Shown: positions 44,804 to 55,500 of the stretch, one piece after another
Layout of the letters: each line of letters opens with the position of its first letter
How positions within the stretch are numbered: position 1 is the first letter of the stretch
Assembly: GCF_000390185.1 (NCBI RefSeq)
Contig: NZ_AQHR01000044.1
Coordinates: forward strand, 1-64,000
Length of the DNA stretch: 64,000 bases
Origin: Lunatimonas lonarensis
GTDB lineage: Bacteria > Bacteroidota > Bacteroidia > Cytophagales > Cyclobacteriaceae
Direction: 5' to 3'
Position numbers and translations under genes: made by a program
Notes under the pieces: generated by a model
Database searches by the model: none
Seen by the model: the letters and a program-made list of their open reading frames with translations, nothing else
What the model was told of the DNA's origin: nothing

Positions 44804-44842
44804 TCGTGTATAGTTTGTCCTTCAATAGTCATGATTTGTCCC
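44804..44842 (-). repeat. Upstream repeat element, copy C
   Basis: In gene orientation GGGACAAATCATGACTATTGA begins 38 bp before the ATG of the GH109-type gene. It is the weakest of the three copies; the inner half is similar to A and B but the palindrome is not. The remaining 44843-45070 intergenic stretch shows nothing else recognisable. Confidence 0.45.
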
Positions 44843-45070
44843 GCACCGAGGCTACCTACGGGCAACCCCTTTCTTTGGTAGCATCCTGCCTATAAAATAA
44901 GCGATCTTTCCCAGCACATATACAATGTATGGATATAGCCCGATCCGGATATCTCTTTCACGCTATCTTCTACCATTTACCGATGTTTTTTCTAAAAAAC
45001 CCATCTGTCACGAATGTAAGACAAAAAAACCTAAAATGATAAAAGCCACTCCAATATTCCTTTTACTTAC

Positions 45071-47212
45071 TCACCTCTTCAAAAAATCATTTTCCACTAG
45101 GAAAAAGTCAATCCCAAGCGCTGATTTCTGCTCCTTCCTCTTGGCCGCTTGGTTTATCCCTTTTAATACAAACTTGATTTTGAAAGAATTACTTACCGGA
45201 TTGACCAGGCCTAGATTTATGTAGGGGGTGGTAATTCCCGGGTGATTTGAGTAGAGATCTTGAGAAAGTATAAACGTATCATTCACATAAATGTCAAAAA
45301 TACCACTGTATTCCCCTACCGCCAAGGCAATTCGCACATTGGATTTCTCAAATTGCTCTGTAAGTGAAAACTCCACAAAATCCCCCATTCCCGTAAACCA
45401 AAGATTTTTCATATCCTCGTTGCTGGTTTCGCCCCAGACTCCGATTTCTGAAAAATTTTCGACTACCGAGTCCGACATATTTGAAGGGATTAAATATTCG
45501 GCTTCTATGGCATTATCGACTACAAAACGTTCCTTTTTGGCTAGGTCTATCTTCCGTTGAAGGTCCTCGACGGTAGGAAGTGTTGCCGATGCCATCTTAG
45601 GGTCGGACTGCCTATTGTGGGCTACTCCCGGTCGTCCGTACCAAAAAGTCGTCTGTGAATACTGCAAATAGAACCAGCTTTGCCTGATACCGCAGGAGGA
45701 CTCAAAATCAAACTTTAGTCGATTTTGAAATGGAATGGCATCAAGAACCCTCGTTCGCGTACAAACATTGTAACCCTGCGAGCGGGGTTCTCCGACAATT
45801 ATGTTGCCAAGAAATGGTTTGGAGAATTGGTCTTCCGGAGTGGGTACCAAGCCGCCGGCCCAACCGTAATAATCCTCTGTGCCAGTTCCAAAATGGGATG
45901 GAAAATTAGCCTCAAAGTCATCGTCCACATAGATCTTCTCGTCCCCTTCACCCCACCAACCTTCGGCGGGATTGAGTACGGTCCATTGGTCTCCCACTAC
46001 CACACCTTTTCCCTCAGCCGAAAGAAAATTCCAATCAAAAAGGGGAAAGGTAGGTGTCGGCGGATCCATGCGCCAAGTGGCATAAAAATGCATACTTGCC
46101 TCATCCCAGCGGTAGTTTTCAGCGACAACCTTTACGGAAATATCAACTGGTAAATCATACAGATTCGTCAGGCTTATCGCCCCACTTTCCATATAGGGCA
46201 TCATCCATCTGTTTACCATGGTGCCGTCCTGTTCCACCGATCGTTCCCACATTGTATAGGGAGTGACTTTCCCTACATTGTTAAAGAAATCCCCCACTGG
46301 GCACCAAACCGTGGTATCGCCGTCAAAGATGCCGGTAAGTACGGTGGACCTGAGTGCCTGGGGCAAATTATCGGCTGAATGAATGTTAATTTCCAGATGA
46401 CTTACGGCGAATGAGCCGGTGGGAAGATCCACATGTAGTACTTCCCCATTTTTCAGCACCGATCGCTGTACAATTTCAGGTCCCCGTTGATTGGGCGGAT
46501 TTGACAAAACAGAAGCAACCTTCTCCGAAATTGGTAATACTCTTTCAAACTCTTCGATGGTAAAGGTTTTCACAGGTGTGCCTTCCGGGTATTTACGGTA
46601 ATTTATAATGTTGTAAAACGATGGCTTATCCGTGGTAATTTTGCAACTCTTCGCATAGGGAATTGGGAAATACAAATTACCCGCACGGGTACTCTCCTCC
46701 GCAAATGGTGGCTTTATAAAATCCTGTCCCTTAACCAAGGAAAAAAAATTTGTATTAATAACGGGTTGCTCATCCCCATCCAGATAAATCTTAATATTTC
46801 CTCCCGTCGTGTCTTCCAAGGAATAATAAAAGCATACAGCCCAAATTTTTGAAATAACACCCGGCCCATCATCCTCCATGATGACCCACTCAGTGCTGCC
46901 GTTGACTTCCTCCGTTCTTATAAAACCAATTCCGTCGGAATCGGCAAACCATCCGGGCAGGTCGGGAGACACCGACTCTCTATTGTAGCTACTGGCTTGT
47001 AGGGATTTATAACCAACTTTAGGAAAACGGGTTATCTTATCTCTGTCTATCATTTCGTGCAGCAGCCCACTGAGGTCTATCTCTTCCTTGTCTTGGCAGG
47101 AGGTCAACGATCCCAAAACCAGCCAAACAAGCAAAGAAAACAACAGCGTATGTTTTGTAACGCGGCAAAAATAAGTAGTATACATCATCCAATAATTGAA
47201 TTGTCTCTTCAT
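45071..47212 (-). CDS. GH172 (DUF2961) glycoside hydrolase, lipoprotein
   Basis: The 713-residue lipoprotein has lipobox LTSC39. The GH172/DUF2961 region covers residues 70-560 with GWFADSDGIGFIRTEEVNG, WVIMEDDGPGVISKIWA, ISLTNLYDLPVDISVKV and the hallmark FGTGTEDYYGWAGGLV. The C-terminal 150 residues are a beta-sandwich-type domain (WFTGMGDFVEFSLTEQFEKSNVRIALAV), probably a carbohydrate-binding module. Characterised GH172 enzymes act on fructose or arabinofuranose linkages and often form trimers. The substrate here is not fixed. Its neighbour, the metallophosphoesterase, ends just 2 bp upstream of its start. Confidence 0.88.
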   Translation of the reverse strand: MKRQFNYWMMYTTYFCRVTKHTLLFSLLVWLVLGSLTSCQDKEEIDLSGLLHEMIDRDKITRFPKVGYKSLQASSYNRESVSPDLPGWFADSDGIGFIRTEEVNGSTEWVIMEDDGPGVISKIWAVCFYYSLEDTTGGNIKIYLDGDEQPVINTNFFSLVKGQDFIKPPFAEESTRAGNLYFPIPYAKSCKITTDKPSFYNIINYRKYPEGTPVKTFTIEEFERVLPISEKVASVLSNPPNQRGPEIVQRSVLKNGEVLHVDLPTGSFAVSHLEINIHSADNLPQALRSTVLTGIFDGDTTVWCPVGDFFNNVGKVTPYTMWERSVEQDGTMVNRWMMPYMESGAISLTNLYDLPVDISVKVVAENYRWDEASMHFYATWRMDPPTPTFPLFDWNFLSAEGKGVVVGDQWTVLNPAEGWWGEGDEKIYVDDDFEANFPSHFGTGTEDYYGWAGGLVPTPEDQFSKPFLGNIIVGEPRSQGYNVCTRTRVLDAIPFQNRLKFDFESSCGIRQSWFYLQYSQTTFWYGRPGVAHNRQSDPKMASATLPTVEDLQRKIDLAKKERFVVDNAIEAEYLIPSNMSDSVVENFSEIGVWGETSNEDMKNLWFTGMGDFVEFSLTEQFEKSNVRIALAVGEYSGIFDIYVNDTFILSQDLYSNHPGITTPYINLGLVNPVSNSFKIKFVLKGINQAAKRKEQKSALGIDFFLVENDFLKR

Positions 47213-47213
47213 A

Positions 47214-48200
47214 TCAAAACTCCAAGTAGCGATCCGATATCTTCGGACTCATGTACTTTTTGAATCTATCAGGATAGCCCAACTCCCAGGGATCGGGCAC
47301 TATCCATTCAGATTGGCGTCCTACGATTTTGATGTAGCCCTGAGTGGAAATCTCAACGGTGGCAAAAAGTGGATCTTTAAACGGTGCTGTGTACTTGACA
47401 AACGGAAATTCGCTATCAATGTCATCGGTAAAGCGATTATAGGTAAATTCGCCCCCAAGCCAGTTATATGACATCGAATTGATTTGGATGTACCATATCC
47501 CATTTACGTTTTCCACATGATCAAAATGGGTATGGCCATTAAAACAAGCAATGACTCGGCCATCAGGTCGGCTTACGTTATGAGCTTCGAATATCTCCTG
47601 GATTTGCCGGTAATTTTCTACACCCATACCTTCCTCTCCCTCCGGGCAAAACAACTCCTGATGGGAAAAAACAACCACCGGAAGCGAAGATTCTTTCAAA
47701 TCTTCTTTCAGCCATTCGATTTGGTCATTTCCAATATACCGAAAATAAGGTTTTGTATCGGGGCTTTTCTGATCGTTACCATCCAAAACGATGAAATGAA
47801 ATCCGCTTTTTTGGAAGGAGTAATACGAATTCTCCATTTTTCGGCTTTTTAGTACATCTACCAGCGAAAAACCACCATCGGTTTCGTGATTTCCAATCAC
47901 ATGGTATTTTTCACCATCGTATTTGTTCCAAATACCATAAAAATGGGCAAATTTTTCGTCAGGTGGAAAAAAATCACCCAACTCAATGATAAAGTCCGGC
48001 TTTTCCTGAATCATTTCATCGATAAATGTATCCAACCTGTATTCGGAATCATGCATCAATGACAAATGGGCATCCGTAAAAACACCGAACCGAACGGTAC
48101 GATACTTCTCGGGCTCATTGCAACCAAAGCCCAGTGATAAAAGTACACAAACCGCTGTTGCATACATATACTTCTTGAGAGATATTGACCTAATACGCAT
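47214..48200 (-). CDS. Metallophosphoesterase, lipoprotein
   Basis: The 328-residue lipoprotein has lipobox LGFGC27. The calcineurin-like fold shows the metal motifs D43-A-H45 (FTDAHLSL), GD in IIELGDFF, GNHE in VIGNHETDG, and the histidine cluster FNGHTHFDH. These bind two metal ions for phosphomonoester or diester cleavage. It is probably periplasmic and acts on a phosphate-bearing glycan or released product. It is tightly linked to the GH172 gene (2-bp gap). Confidence 0.88.
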   Translation of the reverse strand: MRIRSISLKKYMYATAVCVLLSLGFGCNEPEKYRTVRFGVFTDAHLSLMHDSEYRLDTFIDEMIQEKPDFIIELGDFFPPDEKFAHFYGIWNKYDGEKYHVIGNHETDGGFSLVDVLKSRKMENSYYSFQKSGFHFIVLDGNDQKSPDTKPYFRYIGNDQIEWLKEDLKESSLPVVVFSHQELFCPEGEEGMGVENYRQIQEIFEAHNVSRPDGRVIACFNGHTHFDHVENVNGIWYIQINSMSYNWLGGEFTYNRFTDDIDSEFPFVKYTAPFKDPLFATVEISTQGYIKIVGRQSEWIVPDPWELGYPDRFKKYMSPKISDRYLEF

Positions 48201-48244
48201 GTGAGTATATTCGGTTGATTAATAAAACATCTGTAGTGTATCCA

Positions 48245-50686
48245 TTACAAACCTACTGTTTCGGCTTGACTAACCGATTTCATTTCTATATTGACTATTG
48301 AAAGCCCATCGGTCGAAAAGACGGCATCTACCGTTACTTTATTTCTTCCTTTTTCCAAAGAGGGCAGTTTTTTGCCTAAATCATACGTGGCTAGCCGATT
48401 CCAGTTTTTGTCGTACAACCCGATACTCCCCGTCTGATCGAGTTTAAGAATGTGGGAATGGGCCATATTAACAGGGATATCCAAGGTATGGTAGTCGTTG
48501 ATTTCAATACTGATTCGCTCTAAAACGGTTTGGGGCTCGTCCTTATCTGGACTCAGCGTAATCAAAAACATAAGGGGCTGCTGTTCATAGGGGTTTTCAA
48601 ATTCAAAGACTGAATATAGCGGCTCCCCTGGTTGACGAACCTTTTGCTCGTACAGGAACCTCTCTATTTTATACTGATAAAGATTCCACCTGTTTTCGCC
48701 AATTTGCTCCAGGTGGAATTCGTTTCCAATATCCTCCATGCGAAGCTTTTGCTCTTGCGTAAAAGCGCCCGCCATTCGGGCTGTTTCCCAGGTTTTTATA
48801 GCCTCAAATACCGCATCGCTCGCATTGTTCTGCGCCACGTGGTTTAAATTCACATTGAATGCAAATCCGGCATCAAATCCAGCCGCTCTAGCCAGCAGCC
48901 ACTCGGTATCTTCGATGCTGGTCTGTGAATTCATGCTAAACCACCCCAGCATGGCCGGTAGAAGATTCCTCCTGTAAAAATCCTGGTTCATCAATCTATA
49001 CTGAGTTTGGCTCTCCCTGAAGCCCGCATACCAAGGCTCGCCCCAATTATAGCGGGTATTTATATGCCAGTTGAAATGACTTGGGTTACTGGCATCGTTT
49101 ATCACCCTTCCTTTGATGGAAGGATGTAAATGGTCGTACCAGGTTTTCGTAAACAATGCGCGGGCATACTGTCCCATACCGGTAGACCATACTCCTTCGA
49201 GGCCGTCAAAAGAAATCTGCAGAAGACCCGTCTCATTAAACAGGTTGGCCAGGGTAATGGCAATTTCTTCGGAAAGCTGTGCATCACTTAGGAAAACTTT
49301 GTAACCGTGATCCATTAATTTCCCTATTACAGCACCCTGTTTGTGGGCGGATGGAGTGGTTCCAAATGCCCCTCTGACGCACCCCTCCAAACGCCAAGGT
49401 TGACTATCCGATACTTTATTGTAACGAACAATCTCGTTTCCAATTAGAACAGACTTTAGGGAATTGTTTTTCATTTGATCAAAATACACCGGAGACTCGA
49501 TAAAAACCTCTTCTGAGTTTTCGTCCAAATCAGCTGCTAACACACTTTCCCCCACCTTGGCCAAGCGTTGATCAGGGATCGGTGTCACATACGGATCATT
49601 GGTCTGTATAAAATTGCTCAGCGTATGAACGCCCAGCGAAATCCCCTGCTCCTTTGCCCTGTCAACACTGCGCTTCATACTTTGCCAATTGTCGGGGAAT
49701 GATTTTTCTATAAGAGGAAAATGCCCCCAGGATTTGAAGGGGTGTCCATGGTATAGGTATTTTAAGCCGGCCTTTTTCGTCAGGGCCAACGCATCATCCA
49801 GGTCATCCTCGCTAAAGCCAACGATGAGGTAGGATGCCGTCGCCGATCGGGCAGTCTTGGCCCATTCCCCGTCAATCATTGGGTGTGGCAGCCCTTCGGC
49901 CAGTTCAATTTGTCCAATGACCTCCAATGCGTTCCCCGCCGGACAGCCAAAAAGCGCTATCTTACTGCCTACGATTCCCCCATCGTCAAACGCCGGGGCA
50001 ACGTAATGGGTATGTCCCCAGTTTTCGATCACCCGCTCCCTGCTCCTATCCCGTGTATAAGCCTGTAAAAGTGAACCACCCTCAATCGGCTTTGCGGTCT
50101 GACCCCGGTAAAATTTCTTTTGCCTCCAATCTGCCTCCACATCCGCCAAATTACCCGTCTCGAATATATCGTAGGCGGGCTCCACGTCGTCTTCCGTGGT
50201 CGGAAACCCGCCGAGGGTCTTCACATTGAGTGCCTGAATGCCGAGGGCAAATTCCGAGTTTCTGACAACCCCTACCGACTCACCGATTATCTCACTTATT
50301 GTGGTAGGGTAAGGACCCCAGGCGACCAGATCAATGTCCACCTCGGAAGCCACGGAAAGAATCTCAAAAGACAGGTACCTGTCGTGCTGCTTGACCTTTA
50401 CATTCAACGTAGCATTAACTTCTCCAAAACTAATGGACAAATGATCATCGAAGACCCTCATTTCCTCTGGCTTCAAAAAAACGCCACCAGACCTGATACT
50501 GATAAGGGGTGTATCGTGGTTGTATGGCAAAAATTGCTTCCCCGATCCCTTATCAGATAAGCCGACTATCCGGCCTTTTGTATTGATTTCAAACATCATA
50601 AAGTCCGTTTCCAGGACAATGGTCTGTGCCAAACCAGAAAAAGAAAGCGATACAATCAAAAGCAAAAACAAGGAACTCCAGCGCAT
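48245..50686 (-). CDS. Large secreted protein, putative TIM-barrel glycan-active enzyme, family not recognised
   Basis: The protein has 813 residues from the ATG at 50686 (MRWSSLFLLLIVSLSFSGLAQ), with a signal peptide. The frame extends to 50716 without family support. Residues 20-250 are a beta-rich domain (TDFMMFEINTKGRIVGLSDKGSG, LSFEILSVASEVDIDLVAWG). Residues 270-650 look like a TIM barrel: YLYHGHPFKSWGHFPLI, ISLGVHTLSNFIQTND, KVFLSDAQLSEEIAITL, LQISFDGLEGVWSTGMG and WFSMNSQTSIEDTEWLLARAAGFDAGF. Candidate acids are D and E in SFDGLEG. A beta-sandwich ends the protein. Context (SusD upstream, GH172 downstream) supports a glycoside hydrolase, but no known family was identified. Confidence 0.65.
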   Translation of the reverse strand: MRWSSLFLLLIVSLSFSGLAQTIVLETDFMMFEINTKGRIVGLSDKGSGKQFLPYNHDTPLISIRSGGVFLKPEEMRVFDDHLSISFGEVNATLNVKVKQHDRYLSFEILSVASEVDIDLVAWGPYPTTISEIIGESVGVVRNSEFALGIQALNVKTLGGFPTTEDDVEPAYDIFETGNLADVEADWRQKKFYRGQTAKPIEGGSLLQAYTRDRSRERVIENWGHTHYVAPAFDDGGIVGSKIALFGCPAGNALEVIGQIELAEGLPHPMIDGEWAKTARSATASYLIVGFSEDDLDDALALTKKAGLKYLYHGHPFKSWGHFPLIEKSFPDNWQSMKRSVDRAKEQGISLGVHTLSNFIQTNDPYVTPIPDQRLAKVGESVLAADLDENSEEVFIESPVYFDQMKNNSLKSVLIGNEIVRYNKVSDSQPWRLEGCVRGAFGTTPSAHKQGAVIGKLMDHGYKVFLSDAQLSEEIAITLANLFNETGLLQISFDGLEGVWSTGMGQYARALFTKTWYDHLHPSIKGRVINDASNPSHFNWHINTRYNWGEPWYAGFRESQTQYRLMNQDFYRRNLLPAMLGWFSMNSQTSIEDTEWLLARAAGFDAGFAFNVNLNHVAQNNASDAVFEAIKTWETARMAGAFTQEQKLRMEDIGNEFHLEQIGENRWNLYQYKIERFLYEQKVRQPGEPLYSVFEFENPYEQQPLMFLITLSPDKDEPQTVLERISIEINDYHTLDIPVNMAHSHILKLDQTGSIGLYDKNWNRLATYDLGKKLPSLEKGRNKVTVDAVFSTDGLSIVNIEMKSVSQAETVGL

Positions 50687-50808
50687 TATTCTATTTTTAA
50701 GGGTAATTATAATCAAAACTTAACAACAAAGACCAACACTAGTAAATTTTCGTTATATAGATTACTCTGTACATTTGGCGATATGCAATAAGGTACTATA
50801 CTTAATGT

Positions 50809-50839
50809 GGAGAATGGAACCAATTAAGTCCCATTCTCC
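50809..50839 (-). repeat. Hairpin downstream of susD
   Basis: GGAGAATGG (50809-50817) and CCATTCTCC (50831-50839) form a perfect 9-bp stem with a 13-nt loop, beginning 22 bp after the SusD stop. There is no U tract. Such hairpins after susCD are often thought to raise susCD mRNA relative to the downstream enzyme genes. Confidence 0.6.
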
Positions 50840-50860
50840 TAGAATCGAACTTGATAATTA

Positions 50861-52573
50861 CTAATTTATGGTGGGGTCAAACGTGCCTTCGTCCCAGCCC
50901 TTATTTTGAAGCAAATTCGGATTTCTTTCGATTTCGTCCCTATGAATAGGAAAAAAATAATAGGTATCCGGCGTATACATTTCGGTTTGACCGGTGTTAA
51001 ACAACTCCGTTACTTCATAATCAAAATCCTCGGGCATGAATTCCCGGCCACTTATTGGGTTCAATCCTTCCTTCAATTTCGCTTGGAGACCAAACTTTCG
51101 CATGCCATCAATTTGCGTGTGAAGCAGTCTTGCTCTTCTAAGATCCCAGAATCGTTTGCCCTCGAAAGCGAACTCAATAAACTTTTCGTCGTAAATGGCT
51201 TTTCTCATTTCGTCCCGTGTCATTTCACTTTTCAGTCCAAAATTGGCGTCAGTTCCGGGGTCAATACCTGCTCTTTCGCGAATTTGCTTTAGAATCTGAA
51301 AAGCCTCGTTCGAACGACCCGTTTCGTTTGCAGATTCGGCCAGGTTGAACAGAACCTCTGCGAATCTGATCTCGACCCAATCAACATCATTGAGCTCTGC
51401 TTGTTCAATTGGCAAATCTATTTGAATGCCTTTCTTTGTATAAAACCCAGACCTGCCAAAATTCGAGCCTGGACCAAACCCGTCGTCAATGCCGCCTAGT
51501 TGTATATCTGTATATTGCCGCCTCCCTTTTGCGCCACCCAGTTCGTAAAGAGATCCATTATATACGACAATTTCATAAAACCTTGGATCTCGATTCTCCC
51601 AAAACCGTTGCACATCGTAAGTATAATTGTTTGATTCACCTGGTTTGGCACCGTCCTTCATCGGAAAAGACGTTACTAATTTCCATATCGGTTGATCCCC
51701 TCCCGTGCAGTTCCTTGATTGGGAGATTGGGCGGACACAATGCTCTTGTCTTCCGTTAACTTTCACCGGATTTCTATACACGGTAGCAAGAACTACCTCC
51801 TTATTGGCAGATTCCATCCAGATATCCGAATAATTCGGCATTAATCCATAGCCTTGGGCTTCCAAAAAGGTCAAGGCAGCGCGGTTGGCTTCGTAGGCAG
51901 TTTGCCAGAATGCATTGTTGTAAGGATTTGACGGGTTAAACTGGGGGCTTGCCATATACAATAGTACCCTCCCTTTGAAAGCCATGGCTGCACCTTTATC
52001 AACCCGCCCGAAGTCACCCCCTGTAAATCGATCAGGTAACCCTGATATAGCGATATCTAAATCCTCCAATATAAACTCGAAACATTCCAAGGTGGAATTG
52101 CGAGGAACCATTAAATCATCAGTCAAAAGTTGCGGAACTTTGATTATCGGAACCCCTCCATGAAAAACTACCGTTTTAAAGTAATGAAACGCACGCATAA
52201 AGTGGGCTTGTGCTTTGATTGTCCTTTTGGAACTTTCCGGCAAATTTCCCCCATCAATTTCATTTAACAAGACATTGACTTTTCTGATATTAGTAAAAGG
52301 CCAATGTTTAAATGAACCATTCGTAGTTTGTATAAATCCCTGCCCCAAAATGCCAACCGATTCATCCGCGTTGTTTCCGTCGTTAAGTGGCCATCCTGTA
52401 AAAGTTGAAGCATACAGATCAACTAAATATGCATTGGAAAGGGTTGGGTCATTCCAGACGTCTTCAGGATTATATACCGACAGATTTTTAACATCCAAAA
52501 CATCTTCCGAACAGCTCGCAATAAACAATAAAGCGACCGCTATGATATATACTTGATTTACATTTTTTTTCAT
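50861..52573 (-). CDS. SusD/RagB-type nutrient-binding lipoprotein
   Basis: The 570-residue lipoprotein has lipobox FIASC21. It shows the SusD fold: LSVYNPEDVWNDPTLSNAYLVDLYAS, KRTIKAQAHFMRAFHYFKTV with a TPR-like helix set, KGAAMAFKGRVLLYMASPQFNP, and the C-terminal RFWDLRRARLLHTQIDGM, DEKFIEFAFEGKRFWDLRRA and YYFFPIHRDEIERNPNLLQNKGW. SusD lids the SusC channel and captures the glycan at the cell surface. The gene begins 12 bp after the susC stop. Confidence 0.95.
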   Translation of the reverse strand: MKKNVNQVYIIAVALLFIASCSEDVLDVKNLSVYNPEDVWNDPTLSNAYLVDLYASTFTGWPLNDGNNADESVGILGQGFIQTTNGSFKHWPFTNIRKVNVLLNEIDGGNLPESSKRTIKAQAHFMRAFHYFKTVVFHGGVPIIKVPQLLTDDLMVPRNSTLECFEFILEDLDIAISGLPDRFTGGDFGRVDKGAAMAFKGRVLLYMASPQFNPSNPYNNAFWQTAYEANRAALTFLEAQGYGLMPNYSDIWMESANKEVVLATVYRNPVKVNGRQEHCVRPISQSRNCTGGDQPIWKLVTSFPMKDGAKPGESNNYTYDVQRFWENRDPRFYEIVVYNGSLYELGGAKGRRQYTDIQLGGIDDGFGPGSNFGRSGFYTKKGIQIDLPIEQAELNDVDWVEIRFAEVLFNLAESANETGRSNEAFQILKQIRERAGIDPGTDANFGLKSEMTRDEMRKAIYDEKFIEFAFEGKRFWDLRRARLLHTQIDGMRKFGLQAKLKEGLNPISGREFMPEDFDYEVTELFNTGQTEMYTPDTYYFFPIHRDEIERNPNLLQNKGWDEGTFDPTIN

Positions 52574-52585
52574 TGCTTCAATAAA

Positions 52586-55500
52586 TTAAAACCTAACATT
52601 TATTCCTCCTGTATAAGACTTCATGAGCGGATAGGAATCAAGCCTATCTTGTTCAGGGTCATATTCCGTGAATGCGGATAATACAAAGAGATTTGTTCCA
52701 TTAAAGAAAAATTGCAGATTAATGTTATTGGCGGTAAGAAATCTAGAGGGAATGTCATACGCAATATTTAGGTTTTTCAACCTCAGATAAGCACCACTTC
52801 GTATCCAAAAATCCGATGGGCCCCATCCAAATTCCGGCATACCCCAACCGCCCGCTCTGGGGTAGGGCGCATCTGTACGGTTTGGTGTCCAACGGTTCGT
52901 CCAAAGATCAAAATAGGGTCTATCACCGGTCTGAAACACTCCTCCAGTACTCGTGTTTTGTGTCTTTACAATTTTATCAAATGCTCCAACTCCCTGCAGC
53001 AAGAAGTCAACTTTTAAATTTCGCCAGGAAAAACCCCCATTTATACCATAGTTAATCCTTGGGATGGCATTATCAGATAACCAGTCTTGATCGTTTTCGT
53101 CAACAATTCCGTCCGAGCCTTCGGTTCTATTAACTCCTCGAATATCTTCGTAAAGGATTACCCCCAGCATCGGCTCTCTACCAAACTGCATGAATCCTTC
53201 CGGTAATGCTTCAAGGGTTGCCTGATCTCTGATTATTCCACGTGATCTATATCCCCAAATTCGGTTTATCGGGTGTCCTATTGCCGTCCTCCAATCTTCG
53301 AGGCCGACAGGTTCGTCGATTACTAGGACTTTGTCTTTGGCATAACCGATATTTGCTCCAATGGTATAATTTACCCTGCCAACACTATTTCTGTAATTAA
53401 GAGAAAACTCGGCACCTTTGACATCAATTTCGGCATAGTTCTCATCGCTCAGCGGAGCTCCGTAGGTTCCTGGAATAACCCGTATTCGCCGCCTCAACAA
53501 ATCATACCTATGGTTATGGAAGTAATCAAAAGACCCAACCAACTTGTCATTAAATAATCCAAAATCAAACCCAAAATTATATGCGACCATTTTAGCCCAG
53601 GTAATAGTTGGGTTTGGAGGAGTTCCTGCGCGAATACCATTATAAAGCGTATTTCCAAAAACATATCCGGCACTTGGAACAAAATTATTCTGAAACTGGA
53701 ATGGGGCAACATTATCATCCCCTGTGGTTCCTATTGAAGCCCTAAATTTCAGTTCGCTAAGCGCGGGGATGTCCAAAAAATTCTCTTCGGTAATTCTCCA
53801 TGCCACCGATCCGGATGGGAAAAACCCCCATCTGGTTTCTTTGGGAAAACGGTGACTTCCATCGTATCTGAAGGAAAATTCAGCAATATACTTGGCAGAA
53901 AACTCGTAACGAGTCCTGCCAATCCACGAAGCCCTGCCAAATTGAGACTCACTTCCGGTAAAATAACGTCGTTGTGTATCAGTAGACGCCGCAAAAATCT
54001 GGTCAACACTACTGGTTAACAACTGATCAGCTGAACCACTGAACGTCTTTCCCTGAAATTCGGCTTGTTCATAAATAAACGTTCCCGAAATTGAGTGATC
54101 ACCAAAACTCCTGTTATAATCTAAAAACCAGTTGAATTGATAGCTGTCTCCAAACGTAGCACTTTCATCTATCCCCTCAAAAGACCTGGATAAATTATGT
54201 ATATTTAACTTACTCGGATCTATTGGGCCTGGCACATAGGGATTAGTTGCAGAACCTTGCTGGAACAAATAGGAACGGTTGTGGATAACAAAGTTTTTTT
54301 GGTTTCGGGAATCGAATGAATAATTCGCCATCACACTGGTAGTCAATCCATCCAAAAATGGTAAATCATAGTCAATTTTAATTATTCCATTAAATGAATT
54401 TCTGTCAATCTTTCTATAGTTCCCATTTTCAAGCATAAGAACAGGATTCCAGGCACCACGGCCTATGGGAAAACCAGTATCCCTATTCGAGGTAGGATTC
54501 CCATCCGCGTCTACAAAGAATGGATACAATCTTGACCAATTAAAGGTTGTCCTGTAAAAGTCGGATAACTCAAATCCTTCTCCCCCATCCCAGTCATAAG
54601 GCCAAAAAAATCTGTTTGTAACCCGCTTATTCCCGCTTAGATTCAAGTTAACACGTAAGTCCTTTGTGATTCGGGCCGTAACATTGCTTCGGAAATTATA
54701 TCTTGAATAGTCGGTGTTTGTAAAAGAACCTTTATCGGAATTCGTTCCAAGCATCATATAATAGGTAATACTCTCTGTTCCACCATTGACGCTGAGATTG
54801 TGCTGCTGAGAGGATGGATTCCGCCAGATATAGTCGTTCAATTCATAGTTTTTATCTTCGAAGTACCTGAATATCTCCTCTGAAATGGGAAGGGGATTCC
54901 CAAAAGTCTCCGCAACTGAATTGATGTATTCCAACTCCTGGGTCGCTGTGTAACGAGGCAAAGGCATCGTTGGCCTTGAGGTTGTAAAGAAGCTCTTATA
55001 ATTAAAAACCGGCTTGCCCGTTGTCCCCTGACGGGTAGTAACCAATACAACTCCATTGGCAGCCCTAGCACCGTAGATTGCTGCCGTGGCCGCATCTTTC
55101 AAAAAGCTTATGCTTTCTACTTCATTTGGATCCAACGCATCAAAATCAACCCTTGATCTAATCACATTATCTATAACATAAAGGGGAGAAGATCCGGCAA
55201 TTGCGGCACTACCCCTAATCGAAATACTGGATGGTGCCCCTGCAAAACCAGAAGATTGAACTATCTGAACGCCAGGTGCCCTTCCGGCTAGGAGATTGGA
55301 CAAATTGGAGGTTGGGATAAAATCTATATCGTCAGCTTTGACACTTGCAACAGAACCTGTAAGTTTCGCTTTCTCCTGCGTACCATATCCAACTACTACA
55401 ACCTCCTGTAATGAGGATAAGTCCTCTCTCAGAACGATGTTTAGCGAGGTCTGACTACCCAACGTGACTCGTTGCGACTGATAGCCGATAAATGAAATCA

